A stretch of 44,481 nt of DNA from Bradyrhizobium cajani (GCF_009759665.1 NZ_WQNE01000048.1:1-44481); one strand, 5' to 3'. Positions 24,582 to 33,567 are shown, counted from the stretch's first letter. The notes: a model not told the origin generated them from the letters alone. A program made the numbers and translations.

Positions 24582-26833
24582 TCCCCACGCAGCGCGTCAT
24601 TCTCGGTGCTGGACTTGCCATCCTCCTGATCATCACCGCCGCCTCGATCGGCCTCGACGTCAAGTCGCGGTCCGATGCGGCCTGGGTCAATCACACCATC
24701 GATGCACTGAAGAAGGTCTCCGATTTGCGCGTGCTGATGCGGCGGGCCGAAAGCGCTGCGCGCGGCTATGAGCTCTATCGCAGCTCGGCGTTCTCCGACG
24801 AGTTCCAGGGGGTGCGCGTCCAGATCGCCCCCGCGCTGGCCGAGCTCAAGCGCGCCGTCCGCGACAATCCGGATCAGGTCACGCTGCTGGAGGGCACCGA
24901 ATCCCTCGCCCTGCGCCGGATCGAGATCGCGGCCGAAGCGATGCGGCTGCGCGCGGAGAACGACCTGGCCGGGATCGCCGCGCTCCAGCGCAGGGCCGAG
25001 GGCCGCGGCCTCATGGACACGGTGATGGCCAATCTCGACCGCCTGACCGCGGAAGAAGAGCGGCTGCTTGCCGCGCGCAGCTCGGATTCACGGCGATCCG
25101 GCATCGTCCTGCTCGGCATCGACGTTGCCGGCGCGGTGCTGATCCTGCTCCTGGTCGTGCTGCTGATGCGCGAGAGCCGGCGCGCGACGGTGCAGCTCCA
25201 GAGCTCGCTGCACGAGACCCAGGCCGCCAAGGAGGTGCTCGAGGCGGCGGTCGCCGAGCGTACCGAGCATCTCGTCGCGGCGCATGACGAGCTGCGCCTG
25301 TCGGTCAATGTGCTGCAAAGCACGTTCCACAGCATGGCGGAGGCGGTGCTGGTCATCGACAGCGAAGGCAATGTCCTGCTGTCCAATCCGGCTGCGGAGC
25401 GCATCTTGCTGCATCGTGCCGGCTTGAACCTGAGCAATCTGCGGGCGCTGTCGGACGTGTACCACGGCGACGGCGTCACCCCGCTCAGGGCCGACGAGCT
25501 GCCTTCCGCGCGCGTGCTGCGGGGCGAGCAGTTCGAGGAGCTGGAGATGATCGTCCGCCCGCACAGCGACAATCCTCCCCGCCATCTCATGATCAGCGGC
25601 CGGCCGATGCGCGACGGCCATGGCGAGATCTCCGGCGCCGTGCTCGTCTACCACGACGCGACCGCCTCGCGCGAAACCGAGCGGCAGCTTCAGCAATCGC
25701 AGAAGCTGGATGCGATCGGCAAGCTGACCGGCGGCGTCGCGCACGACTTCAACAACATGCTGACGGTGATCTCAGGCAATACCGAGACCCTGGTCTCGAG
25801 CCTGAAGCAGCAGCCCGAGCTCCAGCGCGTGGCGCGCCTGATCGACGATGCCGCCGAGCGCTGCGCCGAGCTGATCCAGCACCTGCTCGCATTCGCGCGC
25901 AAGCAGCCGCTCCAGCCGCGCAACGTCGAGATCAATGCCGCGGTCGCGGACATCGCAAAGCTGCTGCGTCCCACCCTCGGAGAGCAGATCCAGATCGAGA
26001 CCGTGCTGGAACAGGGACCGATGACGTCGCATATCGATCCGTCCCGGCTCACCAATGCCGTGCTCAACATGGCGATCAACGCCCGCGACGCCATGCCGAA
26101 TGGCGGCAAGCTGCTGTTCGAAGCTCACCATGTGGTCCTCGACGAGACCTATGCGCAGGCTAATCCGGATGTCCGGCCCGGCCCCTACGTGATGCTCGCC
26201 GTCAGCGACACTGGCACCGGCATGCCGGCCGAGGTCCAGCAGAAGGCATTCGAGCCGTTCTTCACCACCAAGGAGGTCGGCAAGGGAAGCGGCCTCGGCC
26301 TCTCCATGGTCTATGGCTTCGTCAAGCAGTCCGGCGGCCACATCAAGATCTACAGCGAGGAAGGCCACGGCACCACGATCAAGCTCTATCTGCCGCCCGG
26401 CGAAGGCACGGCGGACGTGGCCGCTGCCGCCGCGCCGCAGGCCGAAGGCGGCGCTGAGACCATTTTCGTGGTCGAGGACGACGCGCTGGTGCGCAACTTC
26501 GTCACCGCGCAGCTCCAGAGCCTCGGCTACAGGACGATCGCCGCCGCCGACAGCCGCGCCGCGCTGCAGATGATCGAGGCCGGCGAGCCGTTCGATCTGC
26601 TGTTCACCGACGTCGTCATCCCCGGCGGCATGAGCGGGCGCGAGCTCGCCGACAAGGTGGCGACGCTGCGCCCGGGGCTGAAGGTGCTGTACACCTCCGG
26701 CTACACCGACAACGCCATCGTCCATCACGGCAAGCTCGACGACGGCGTGATGCTGCTGACCAAACCCTACCGCCGCAACCAGCTCGCCGAGATGATCCGC
26801 AAGGCGCTGAACGGCGGTGGGATGGGAGCATGA
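24578..26833 (+). CDS. CHASE3-PAS hybrid sensor histidine kinase
   Basis: A 751-residue membrane hybrid kinase. Order: membrane segment (residues about 6-24), periplasmic CHASE3 with MRRAESAARGYEL, membrane segment (about 180-200), coiled region, PAS (about 255-370), HisKA with His389 in GGVAHDFNNMLTVISG, HATPase with NMAINARDAMPNGG and GKGSGLGLSMVYGF, and a C-terminal receiver with Asp678 in LLFTDVVIPGG. The TTG at 24578 is chosen as start because it overlaps the response-regulator stop as TTGA and places the membrane helix at the N-terminus. The stop codon lies within a REP-like palindrome. Its CHASE3 region resembles that of the kinase at 9804; the stimulus is unknown. Confidence 0.9.
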   Translation: MIPTQRVILGAGLAILLIITAASIGLDVKSRSDAAWVNHTIDALKKVSDLRVLMRRAESAARGYELYRSSAFSDEFQGVRVQIAPALAELKRAVRDNPDQVTLLEGTESLALRRIEIAAEAMRLRAENDLAGIAALQRRAEGRGLMDTVMANLDRLTAEEERLLAARSSDSRRSGIVLLGIDVAGAVLILLLVVLLMRESRRATVQLQSSLHETQAAKEVLEAAVAERTEHLVAAHDELRLSVNVLQSTFHSMAEAVLVIDSEGNVLLSNPAAERILLHRAGLNLSNLRALSDVYHGDGVTPLRADELPSARVLRGEQFEELEMIVRPHSDNPPRHLMISGRPMRDGHGEISGAVLVYHDATASRETERQLQQSQKLDAIGKLTGGVAHDFNNMLTVISGNTETLVSSLKQQPELQRVARLIDDAAERCAELIQHLLAFARKQPLQPRNVEINAAVADIAKLLRPTLGEQIQIETVLEQGPMTSHIDPSRLTNAVLNMAINARDAMPNGGKLLFEAHHVVLDETYAQANPDVRPGPYVMLAVSDTGTGMPAEVQQKAFEPFFTTKEVGKGSGLGLSMVYGFVKQSGGHIKIYSEEGHGTTIKLYLPPGEGTADVAAAAAPQAEGGAETIFVVEDDALVRNFVTAQLQSLGYRTIAAADSRAALQMIEAGEPFDLLFTDVVIPGGMSGRELADKVATLRPGLKVLYTSGYTDNAIVHHGKLDDGVMLLTKPYRRNQLAEMIRKALNGGGMGA

Positions 26834-26895
26834 TCCGGACCCGTAGGGCCGCGTAAGCGCAAAGCGTGCAGCGGTTTTCCGACAAGATCATGCTC
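26826..26895. repeat. REP-like palindrome, family A copy 2
   Basis: GAGCATGATC and GATCATGCTC are perfect 10-bp arms. The inner part CAGCGGTTTTCCGA matches copy 1 at 13605-13653. The left arm contains the stop codon of the hybrid kinase. Confidence 0.75.
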
Positions 26896-26906
26896 AAACA
26901 AAAAGC

Positions 26907-27803
26907 CTAACGCGTCGCCAGCACCACGGCGGCGAGCGTGAAGATCAGCGCCGCGATCTGGCCCGCCCCGAGCGGCTCGCCCAGGGCGATCGCCGAGGCG
27001 ACGACGCCGATCACCGGCACCGCCATGGTGCCGATCGCGGCGACGGAGGCCGGCAGGCGGGCGAGCGCGGCGAACCAGGCGACATAGGCGATGCAGAACT
27101 GCCCGACGACCGAATAGACCAGGAGGGCCCAGCCGACCGGCGTCACGTTGGACAGGTGCGTGGTCTCCAGGGCGAGGCCGGCGAGCACGACAGGCAGGCA
27201 GCCGAGGCCGATCTGCCAGGCCGCCGCCGTGATCGGCGGCAGCTGGATCGGATACTTCTTCAGCAGCACCGTGCCGAGCGCGAAGCCGGCGGCGCCGATC
27301 AGCGCCATGATGATGCCGGGGAGTTTCGCCTCGCTGGCGGCAAAGCCGTTGCCGCCCATGATCGAGGCAAGGCCGGCAAAGGCCATCATCAGCGCGATGC
27401 TGCGCAAGACCGTCGGCCGCTCGCCGAGCACGGGCCAGGCGATCAGCGAGGCCCAGACCGGCATGGTGTAGGCGATCAGCGCCGTCTCGCTCGCCGGCAG
27501 CCAGAGCAGCGCGAGCCCCATCAGGGTCATCCAGCCGGCGACGTTGAGCAGGCCCGCGAGCAGCAGCCGCGGCCAGATTGCCCGCGCCACCGTCAGACTG
27601 TCGCCGCGCACCAGGGCGAGCAGCGCCAGCAGCACCGCCCCGAGCACGCCGGTGCCGCCCCGCAAGGTCAGCGGCGGCAGCTCGGCGAGCAGGAATTTCG
27701 TCGCCGGCCAGTTGAAGCCCCAGCCGACCGAGGTGATGGCGAGGAACATCAGGCCGGCCGGGGCGATGCGTGGCCGCAGCACCGGGCGAGTCGAATCAAG
27801 CAT
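26907..27803 (-). CDS. EamA/DMT family permease
   Basis: Inner-membrane transporter of the drug/metabolite superfamily. The 298-residue protein has ten predicted hydrophobic helices in two repeated EamA halves (residues about 15-145 and 155-295). The first half shows AITSVGWGFNWPATKFLL, the second GAAGFALGTVLLKKY; a glutamate occurs near the end (GEPLGAGQIAALIF). Such proteins usually export amino acids or metabolites; the substrate is not predictable. It starts at ATG 27803 and converges with the hybrid kinase across the family A repeat. Confidence 0.88.
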   Translation of the reverse strand: MLDSTRPVLRPRIAPAGLMFLAITSVGWGFNWPATKFLLAELPPLTLRGGTGVLGAVLLALLALVRGDSLTVARAIWPRLLLAGLLNVAGWMTLMGLALLWLPASETALIAYTMPVWASLIAWPVLGERPTVLRSIALMMAFAGLASIMGGNGFAASEAKLPGIIMALIGAAGFALGTVLLKKYPIQLPPITAAAWQIGLGCLPVVLAGLALETTHLSNVTPVGWALLVYSVVGQFCIAYVAWFAALARLPASVAAIGTMAVPVIGVVASAIALGEPLGAGQIAALIFTLAAVVLATR

Positions 27804-28073
27804 GTGGGCAGTCCGGCAAATCGAGGCCAGCTTGGCGCGGATTCGCGAGGGCGACCACCACCTCGGCGGACATGCCTGCCCTCACCTTCCGTAAGGCTAC
27901 GTGAGTCCTGCTGACGCAATCCCGTTGCCCAAAAATATACCTGCCCTGTGAACAGCGGGATGAAGGGCGCAGATCGTCATCGCATGCAAATTTTTTCGGT
28001 TGGGAATCCCTGAGGACTCACTGATACTTGCTCCACAACAGGCGCGGGCTTGCCCCCTGTTATCCCCCGCTTT

Positions 28074-28120
28074 CCACCATATTTAGTATTTGATTCAGGA
28101 ACTCGCACTAGTTCTTGACG
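28074..28120 (+). promoter_or_regulatory. Candidate tandem NrdR boxes upstream of nrdJ
   Basis: Two degenerate matches to the NrdR box consensus (acaCwAtATaTwgtgt): 28074-28089 with about 12 of 16 and 28105-28120 with about 9 of 16. They start 31 bases apart, the helical spacing typical of NrdR sites. They lie about 450 bases before nrdJ. The rest of 27804-28563 holds GC-rich sequence with small hairpins and no gene that I can support. Confidence 0.45.
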
Positions 28121-28563
28121 GGCGCAGCGGAGAGTCCTAGCTTTCGGTCCGTTCGGCGCGAGTGAGTTTGCGTCCCGCCGGCACTCCCCCAAAGGGTCTC
28201 GCAAATCTCAACTCCGCCAGCCGGCCAAGGGCTGCGGGATGAGGGCTTGTCTGCCCTCGGATAGCGGACTTTTCGGGCGCCAGAACGGGCCGGCAACAGG
28301 CTCGCATGGCAAATGGTTGAAGTGACGTTGTGGGGCGTTGAACGCAGGTCGGGCCCATCCCTCTGGGGCGGAGGGGTCTGGACATGCCGGCGGATGATCG
28401 GTGCGCGCATCGAAGAGTCGCGTCGGGAAAAAACAGGGCCGGATCCACCGGCTGAACTGCGGTGCCTTGCGGCCGAACGGCCTTCAGGGAAACGCGAAGC
28501 GAAATGTCGACCCGGGCGCCTGAACGGAGGCGGTCTGGTCAAAGATAAGGACGGGGCAAGACG

Positions 28564-31500
28564 ATGCGGATTGAGCGGCGCCACACCACTTCAGGACAGT
28601 CACCTTACGCCGGGATCGATTTCCGGCTGACCACGTCGGAGATTCGCAATCCCGACGGCTCGGTCGTGTTCAAGCTCGACAATGTCGAGGTGCCGACCGA
28701 ATGGTCGCAGGTCGCCTCTGACGTGCTCGCCCAGAAATATTTCCGCAAAGCGGGCGTCGCCGCGCGCCTGAAGAAGGTCGAGGAGGAATCCGTCCCCTCG
28801 TTCCTGTGGCGCTCCGTGCCCGACACTGAGGCGCTGGCCGCTCTCCCCGAGAAAGAGCGCTATGTCAGCGAGCTCAGCGCCAAGCAGGTGTTCGATCGCC
28901 TCGCCGGCTGCTGGACCTATTGGGGCTGGAAGGGCGGCTACTTCACCTCGGACGAAGACGCGAAGGCCTTCTATGACGAGCTCCGCTACATGCTCGCCAT
29001 GCAGATGGTCGCGCCGAACTCGCCGCAATGGTTCAACACCGGCCTGCACTGGGCCTATGGCATCGACGGCCCCGGCCAGGGTCACTATTACGTCGACCCC
29101 TTCACCGGCAAGCTGACCAAGTCCAAGTCGGCCTACGAGCATCCGCAGCCGCACGCCTGCTTCATCCAGGGCGTCGGTGACGACCTCGTCAACGAGGGCG
29201 GCATCATGGATCTCTGGGTCCGCGAGGCACGCCTGTTCAAATACGGCTCCGGCACCGGCTCCAACTTCTCGCGCCTGCGCGGCGAAGGCGAAAAGCTCTC
29301 CGGCGGCGGCCGCTCGAGCGGCCTGATGAGCTTCCTCAAGATCGGCGACCGTGCCGCCGGCGCGATCAAGTCGGGCGGCACCACGCGCCGCGCGGCCAAG
29401 ATGGTCGTCGTCGACGTCGATCACCCCGACATCGAGACCTATATCGACTGGAAGGTGAAGGAGGAGCAGAAGGTTGCCGCCCTCGTCACCGGCTCCAAGA
29501 TCAACCAGAAGCACCTCAAGGCGGTGCTGAAGGCCTGCGTCAACTGCGAAGGCTCGGGCGACGATTGCTTCGACCCCGAGAAGAACCCTGCCCTGCGCCG
29601 CGAGATCAAGCTCGCGCGCCGCAGCCTCGTGCCTGACAATTACATCAAGCGCGTCATCCAGTTCGCCAAGCAGGGCTACAAGGACATCCAGTTCGACACC
29701 TACGACACCGACTGGGATTCGGAAGCCTATCTCACGGTTTCGGGGCAGAACTCCAACAACTCGGTCTCGCTGAAGGACGACTTCCTCCGCGCTGTCGAGA
29801 CCGACGGCGACTGGAACCTGAACGCCCGCACCTCGAAGAAGGTGACGAAGACGCTGAAGGCGCGCGACCTCTGGGAGAAGATCGGCTACGCCGCCTGGGC
29901 GTCGGCCGACCCGGGCCTGCACTTCAACACCACGATGAACGACTGGCACACCTGCAAGGCGTCCGGCGACATCCGCGCGTCCAATCCGTGCTCGGAATAC
30001 ATGTTCCTGGACGACACGGCGTGCAACCTCGCCTCCGCCAACCTGCTGACGTTCTACAACACCGAGACCAAGCAGTTCGACGTGAAGGGCTACGAGCACC
30101 TCTGCCAGCTCTGGACCATCGTGCTCGAAATCTCCGTCATGATGGCGCAGTTCCCGTCGAAGGCGATCGCCGAGCTCTCCTACGAGTTCCGCACGCTCGG
30201 CCTCGGCTACGCCAATATCGGCGGCCTCTTGATGACCATGGGCCTGTCCTATGACTCCAAGGAAGGCCGCGCGCTCTGCGGCGCGCTGACCGCGGTCATG
30301 ACCGGCATCACCTACAAGACCTCGGCCGAGATCGCCGCAGAGCTCGGCACCTTCCCCGGCTACAAGAAGAACGCCGCGCACATGCTGCGCGTCATCCGCA
30401 ACCACCGCCGCGCCGCGCATGGCGAGCCTGGCGGCTACGAGGCCCTCTCCGTCAACCCGGTGCCGCTCGACCACGCCTCGTGCCCGCAGGCAGACCTGGT
30501 CGCGCACGCCAAGGCGGCCTGGGATGCGGCGCTTCAGCTCGGCGAGCAGCACGGCTACCGCAACGCCCAGACCACGGTGATCGCGCCCACGGGCACGATC
30601 GGCCTCGTCATGGATTGCGACACCACCGGCATCGAGCCCGACTTCGCCCTGGTGAAGTTCAAGAAGCTCGCCGGCGGCGGCTACTTCAAGATCATCAACC
30701 GTGCGGTGCCCTCCGCGCTGCGCGCGCTCGGCTATCGCGAGAGCGAGATCGCGGAGATCGAGGCCTACGCCGTCGGCCACGGCTCGCTCTCCAACGCGCC
30801 GGGCATCAACGCCTCGACCCTGAAGGCAAAAGGCTTCACCGATGAAGCCATCGCCAAGGTCGAGAAGGCCCTGCCGACCGCGTTCGACATCAAGTTCGCC
30901 TTCAACAAGTGGACGTTTGGCGAGGATTTTATTCGCGACCAGCTCGGCATTGGCGCTGAAGCCATTGCCGCGCCGGGCTTCGACCTCCTCCAGGCGGTCG
31001 GATTTACAAAACGCGAGATCGAGGCGGCCAACGTCCACATCTGCGGCGCGATGACGGTGGAGGGTGCTCCGCACCTCAAGGCCGAGCACTATCCGGTGTT
31101 CGACTGCGCCAATCCCTGCGGCAAGATCGGCAAGCGCTATCTGTCGGTCGAGAGCCACATCCGCATGATGGCGGCGGCGCAGCCCTTCATCTCGGGTGCG
31201 ATCTCCAAGACCATCAACATGCCGAACGACGCCACGGTGGAGGACTGCAAGTCGGCCTACATGCTGTCGTGGAAATTGGCGCTGAAGGCCAACGCGCTCT
31301 ATCGCGACGGCTCCAAGCTGTCCCAGCCGCTCAACTCGCAGCTCATCAGCGATGATGAGGACGAGGACGATGCGGTCGAGCAGCTCTATGAGAAGCCGCT
31401 TGCGGCGCGTGCCGCCCAGGTCTCGGAGAAGATCGTCGAGAAGCTGGTCGAGCGCATCATCGTGATGCGCGAGCGCGAGAAGATGCCGGATCGCCGCAAG

Positions 31501-32334
31501 GGCTACACCCAGAAGGCGGTCGTCGGCGGCCACAAGGTCTACTTGCGCACCGGCGAGTATGACGACGGCCGTCTCGGCGAGATCTTCATCGACATGCACA
31601 AGGAAGGCGCAGCGCTCCGCTCCTTCATCAACAACTTCGCCATCGCGGTATCGCTGGGCCTCCAGTACGGCGTGCCGCTGGACGAATATGTCGACGCCTT
31701 CACCTTCACCCGCTTCGAGCCGGCGGGCCCCGTGCAGGGCAATGACAGCATCAAGTACGCGACCTCGATCCTCGACTACGTCTTCCGGGAGCTCGCGGTG
31801 AGCTACCTCTCGCGCTTCGACCTCGCCCACGTCGATCCCAACGAGACGGGCTTTGACGCGCTCGGCAAGGGCGTCGAGGAAGGCAAGGAGCCGGACGAGG
31901 ACGGCGGCCACCACGCGACCAAGCTGGTCTCGCGCGGCCTCACCCGCTCCCGCACCGACAACCTCGTCGTGATGCGCGGCGGCTCGACCGCGGTCGCCCA
32001 GGGCAACGACAGCGCGCCGACCGGCGGCAGCAAGGTCACCGCCCTCGCCTCCCACGGCACCTCGGCCCGCGCCGGCGATGCCATCGAAGGCGCCGTCGCC
32101 CTGAAGCAGGAGGCGGCCCACGACCTCTCCCCCACGGAGAAGCTCGAGCAGCTCCAGTGGAGCAAGGCCGGCAGCGCTCAAACGCTGGTGCCAACCAAGG
32201 CCGAGCGCCGCGCCGAAGCCAAGGCCAAGGGCTACGAAGGCGAGATGTGCTCAGAGTGCGGCAACTTCACGCTGGTGCGGAATGGCACGTGTATGAAGTG
32301 CGATACTTGCGGAAGCACGACGGGGTGTTCGTGA
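28564..32334 (+). CDS. nrdJ: Adenosylcobalamin-dependent ribonucleotide reductase (class II)
   Basis: Reduces ribonucleotides to deoxyribonucleotides using vitamin B12, with or without oxygen. At 1256 residues it is the long class II form typical of Bradyrhizobium and relatives. GTGSNFSRLRGEGEKLSGGG and SGGTTRRAAKMVVVDVDHPD belong to the catalytic barrel. The core motif is N474-P-C476-S-E478, holding the radical-site Cys and Glu. The C-terminus (from about residue 1225) is a cysteine-rich module with C-X2-C pairs (CSECGNF, CMKCDTCG), which in the family regenerates the active-site disulfide. An Ala/Glu-rich linker precedes it. A region of about 660 bases upstream lacks genes and contains candidate NrdR boxes. 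A terminator follows. Confidence 0.97.
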   Translation: MRIERRHTTSGQSPYAGIDFRLTTSEIRNPDGSVVFKLDNVEVPTEWSQVASDVLAQKYFRKAGVAARLKKVEEESVPSFLWRSVPDTEALAALPEKERYVSELSAKQVFDRLAGCWTYWGWKGGYFTSDEDAKAFYDELRYMLAMQMVAPNSPQWFNTGLHWAYGIDGPGQGHYYVDPFTGKLTKSKSAYEHPQPHACFIQGVGDDLVNEGGIMDLWVREARLFKYGSGTGSNFSRLRGEGEKLSGGGRSSGLMSFLKIGDRAAGAIKSGGTTRRAAKMVVVDVDHPDIETYIDWKVKEEQKVAALVTGSKINQKHLKAVLKACVNCEGSGDDCFDPEKNPALRREIKLARRSLVPDNYIKRVIQFAKQGYKDIQFDTYDTDWDSEAYLTVSGQNSNNSVSLKDDFLRAVETDGDWNLNARTSKKVTKTLKARDLWEKIGYAAWASADPGLHFNTTMNDWHTCKASGDIRASNPCSEYMFLDDTACNLASANLLTFYNTETKQFDVKGYEHLCQLWTIVLEISVMMAQFPSKAIAELSYEFRTLGLGYANIGGLLMTMGLSYDSKEGRALCGALTAVMTGITYKTSAEIAAELGTFPGYKKNAAHMLRVIRNHRRAAHGEPGGYEALSVNPVPLDHASCPQADLVAHAKAAWDAALQLGEQHGYRNAQTTVIAPTGTIGLVMDCDTTGIEPDFALVKFKKLAGGGYFKIINRAVPSALRALGYRESEIAEIEAYAVGHGSLSNAPGINASTLKAKGFTDEAIAKVEKALPTAFDIKFAFNKWTFGEDFIRDQLGIGAEAIAAPGFDLLQAVGFTKREIEAANVHICGAMTVEGAPHLKAEHYPVFDCANPCGKIGKRYLSVESHIRMMAAAQPFISGAISKTINMPNDATVEDCKSAYMLSWKLALKANALYRDGSKLSQPLNSQLISDDEDEDDAVEQLYEKPLAARAAQVSEKIVEKLVERIIVMREREKMPDRRKGYTQKAVVGGHKVYLRTGEYDDGRLGEIFIDMHKEGAALRSFINNFAIAVSLGLQYGVPLDEYVDAFTFTRFEPAGPVQGNDSIKYATSILDYVFRELAVSYLSRFDLAHVDPNETGFDALGKGVEEGKEPDEDGGHHATKLVSRGLTRSRTDNLVVMRGGSTAVAQGNDSAPTGGSKVTALASHGTSARAGDAIEGAVALKQEAAHDLSPTEKLEQLQWSKAGSAQTLVPTKAERRAEAKAKGYEGEMCSECGNFTLVRNGTCMKCDTCGSTTGCS

Positions 32335-32370
32335 GAATCACCCTACTAGATTGATGACATCAACAAGAGT

Positions 32371-32396
32371 CCGCACTCTGCAAGTGCGGGCTTTTT
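32371..32396 (+). terminator. Terminator after nrdJ
   Basis: CCGCACT and AGTGCGG around a 5-base loop, then GC and five T. It begins 37 bases past the nrdJ stop. Confidence 0.85.
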
Positions 32397-32398
32397 GA

Positions 32399-32518
32399 CA
32401 GGGGCACTCGGTTCTCTATCTGCTCGACCTCAAATGTGTAGAGCAAGCACCGAACGGCACCTACGCCTACAAACTTTCCCCGCGTGGAATCGCGTTGCTG
32501 AAAGCTCTCAGCTCCTAG
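32399..32518 (+). pseudogene. Remnant 3' end of an unidentified gene
   Basis: A protein-like frame of 39 codons with no start codon, bounded upstream by a stop inside the nrdJ terminator tail. It reads VLYLLDLKCVEQAPNGTYAY and then KLSPRGIALLKAL, resembling the last helix-wing of a winged-helix protein. It is probably a gene fragment left by rearrangement next to the toxin-like locus. Could also be chance. Confidence 0.3.
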
Positions 32519-32529
32519 GATGGCAGCCC

Positions 32530-32610
32530 GTAGGATGGGTTGAGCACAGCGAAACCCATCAACCGCAGCCAATACGATGATGGGTTTCGCAAGGGCTCTA
32601 CCCATCCTAC
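32530..32610. repeat. REP-like palindrome, family C copy 1
   Basis: GTAGGATGGGTTGAGC at the left pairs with GGCTCTACCCATCCTAC at the right; the inner arms GCGAAACCCATC and GATGGGTTTCGC form a second stem. The right end contains the stop codon of the toxin-like gene. Related copies are at 35198-35278 and 37577-37615. Confidence 0.8.
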
Positions 32611-33311
32611 GCGTTTGGCTCGATCTCATTTTCGGGAATCAAATCCCGAATCTCCGCAAGCGCCTCCAGCGCAATCTCGCAAGCTCTGTCGATGAACTCC
32701 TCGCCCCGCGGAGTTGCGTTGATCAGGCTTCTCATCTCCGATTGATACTGGTGCTTCGCGAGATTGAGCCGGTTCAGCGCGGACGACACGACATGATCGG
32801 TGACTGCCGGAGATTGCGCGATCTCGCCTAGCGCCGAGCGATCATGCAAATGGATCGCGGCAAGATCGAAGGCGTCGCGCGCCGTGTATGTCGATGCGCG
32901 ATAGACCAGTTTCTTGGTCGCGATTTCCGCGGACCGCTCCGCCGCAACGGAACGCTCGCCAACTCGCAGTTCATACGTCGGATTGGCGGTGTAGGACGGA
33001 GCGTTCAGGAAATCGATCTCACCCAGGTCGCGCAGGATGAGCTTCAGGTACTTGCCTGGCCATTGCCAGGTATCACAAAGCGACTTCGTCACCGGGTTCA
33101 TGTTCGGCGCGAGGTTCTTCAAGGCCGTGCTTGAATCCAGGAAAATATCGACGTCGTAGCTGATCCGATGACCCAGTATCTGCGCCAGGGCAGTGCCGCC
33201 GCCGAACGTCCACGGTCCGGAGCCGCCCTCCAGACTATCGAGGGCGATCAGCGCCTTCTGCAGGAGATCTTCCCACCTCGAAGGAAGCCATCTCCCTGAC
33301 CCATCTTTCAT
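32607..33311 (-). CDS. AbiEii/AbiGii-like nucleotidyltransferase (toxin family)
   Basis: A 234-residue protein of the AbiEii (DUF1814/MenT-type) nucleotidyltransferase group, known as toxins of type IV-like systems and abortive phage defence. Motif I, GGGTALAQILGHRISYDVDIF, covers residues 37-57 and includes the metal-binding Asp53 and Asp55. Motif III, ATKKLVYRASTYTARDAFDL, carries the family Lys and Arg-Asp. The ATG at 33311 has GGAG 7 bases upstream, so the 77-base overlap with the upstream gene appears real. The stop codon falls in a REP-like repeat, so the C-terminus may have been altered. It is probably a toxin whose partner is the upstream gene; the partner is not a recognised AbiEi antitoxin. 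Confidence 0.75.
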   Translation of the reverse strand: MKDGSGRWLPSRWEDLLQKALIALDSLEGGSGPWTFGGGTALAQILGHRISYDVDIFLDSSTALKNLAPNMNPVTKSLCDTWQWPGKYLKLILRDLGEIDFLNAPSYTANPTYELRVGERSVAAERSAEIATKKLVYRASTYTARDAFDLAAIHLHDRSALGEIAQSPAVTDHVVSSALNRLNLAKHQYQSEMRSLINATPRGEEFIDRACEIALEALAEIRDLIPENEIEPNA

Positions 33312-33567
33312 TCTCGGACTCCGTGACTTGCCAGGCGTCGATTGCCCTCAATAACTGATCGAACGTCACGACCTGATCAATGACGAGATTGTGGATGACG
33401 GATACATCGACCTCGTCGAACAACGCCTGCACGTACACGCGCCATTTTCGCTCGGAAATCTCGCCCTTCAGACATGCCAGCAGAGTCCCTTCGTCGATGC
33501 TGGCAGGCATCGGCGTGTTGATCGTCGTCACGGCTGACGTCAGGTTCTCGAACGCATCTTTCGACAT
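33235..33567 (-). CDS. Unrecognised small protein, possible antitoxin partner
   Basis: A 110-residue hydrophilic, probably helical protein of no family that I recognise. The middle part, ISERKWRVYVQALFDEVDVS and the following VIHNLVIDQVVTFDQLLRAI, looks like packed amphipathic helices. No winged helix of the AbiEi type is seen. It precedes and overlaps the nucleotidyltransferase gene by 77 bases in another frame, the order antitoxin-then-toxin. A perfect palindrome lies about 65-80 bases upstream and could be its operator. A partner role is inferred only from position. Confidence 0.55.
   Translation of the reverse strand: MSKDAFENLTSAVTTINTPMPASIDEGTLLACLKGEISERKWRVYVQALFDEVDVSVIHNLVIDQVVTFDQLLRAIDAWQVTESENERWVREMASFEVGRSPAEGADRPR

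Noticed and set aside
28125..28563. Cobalamin riboswitch before nrdJ
   Set aside because: No sequence close to the B12-box could be found, and blocks similar to riboswitch pieces are not in the right order.
28600..32181. Very long open frame (1193 codons) on the minus strand
   Set aside because: It is the antisense shadow of nrdJ, a product of high GC and biased third positions. Its translation is low-complexity and rich in Arg, Gly and Leu with no family features.
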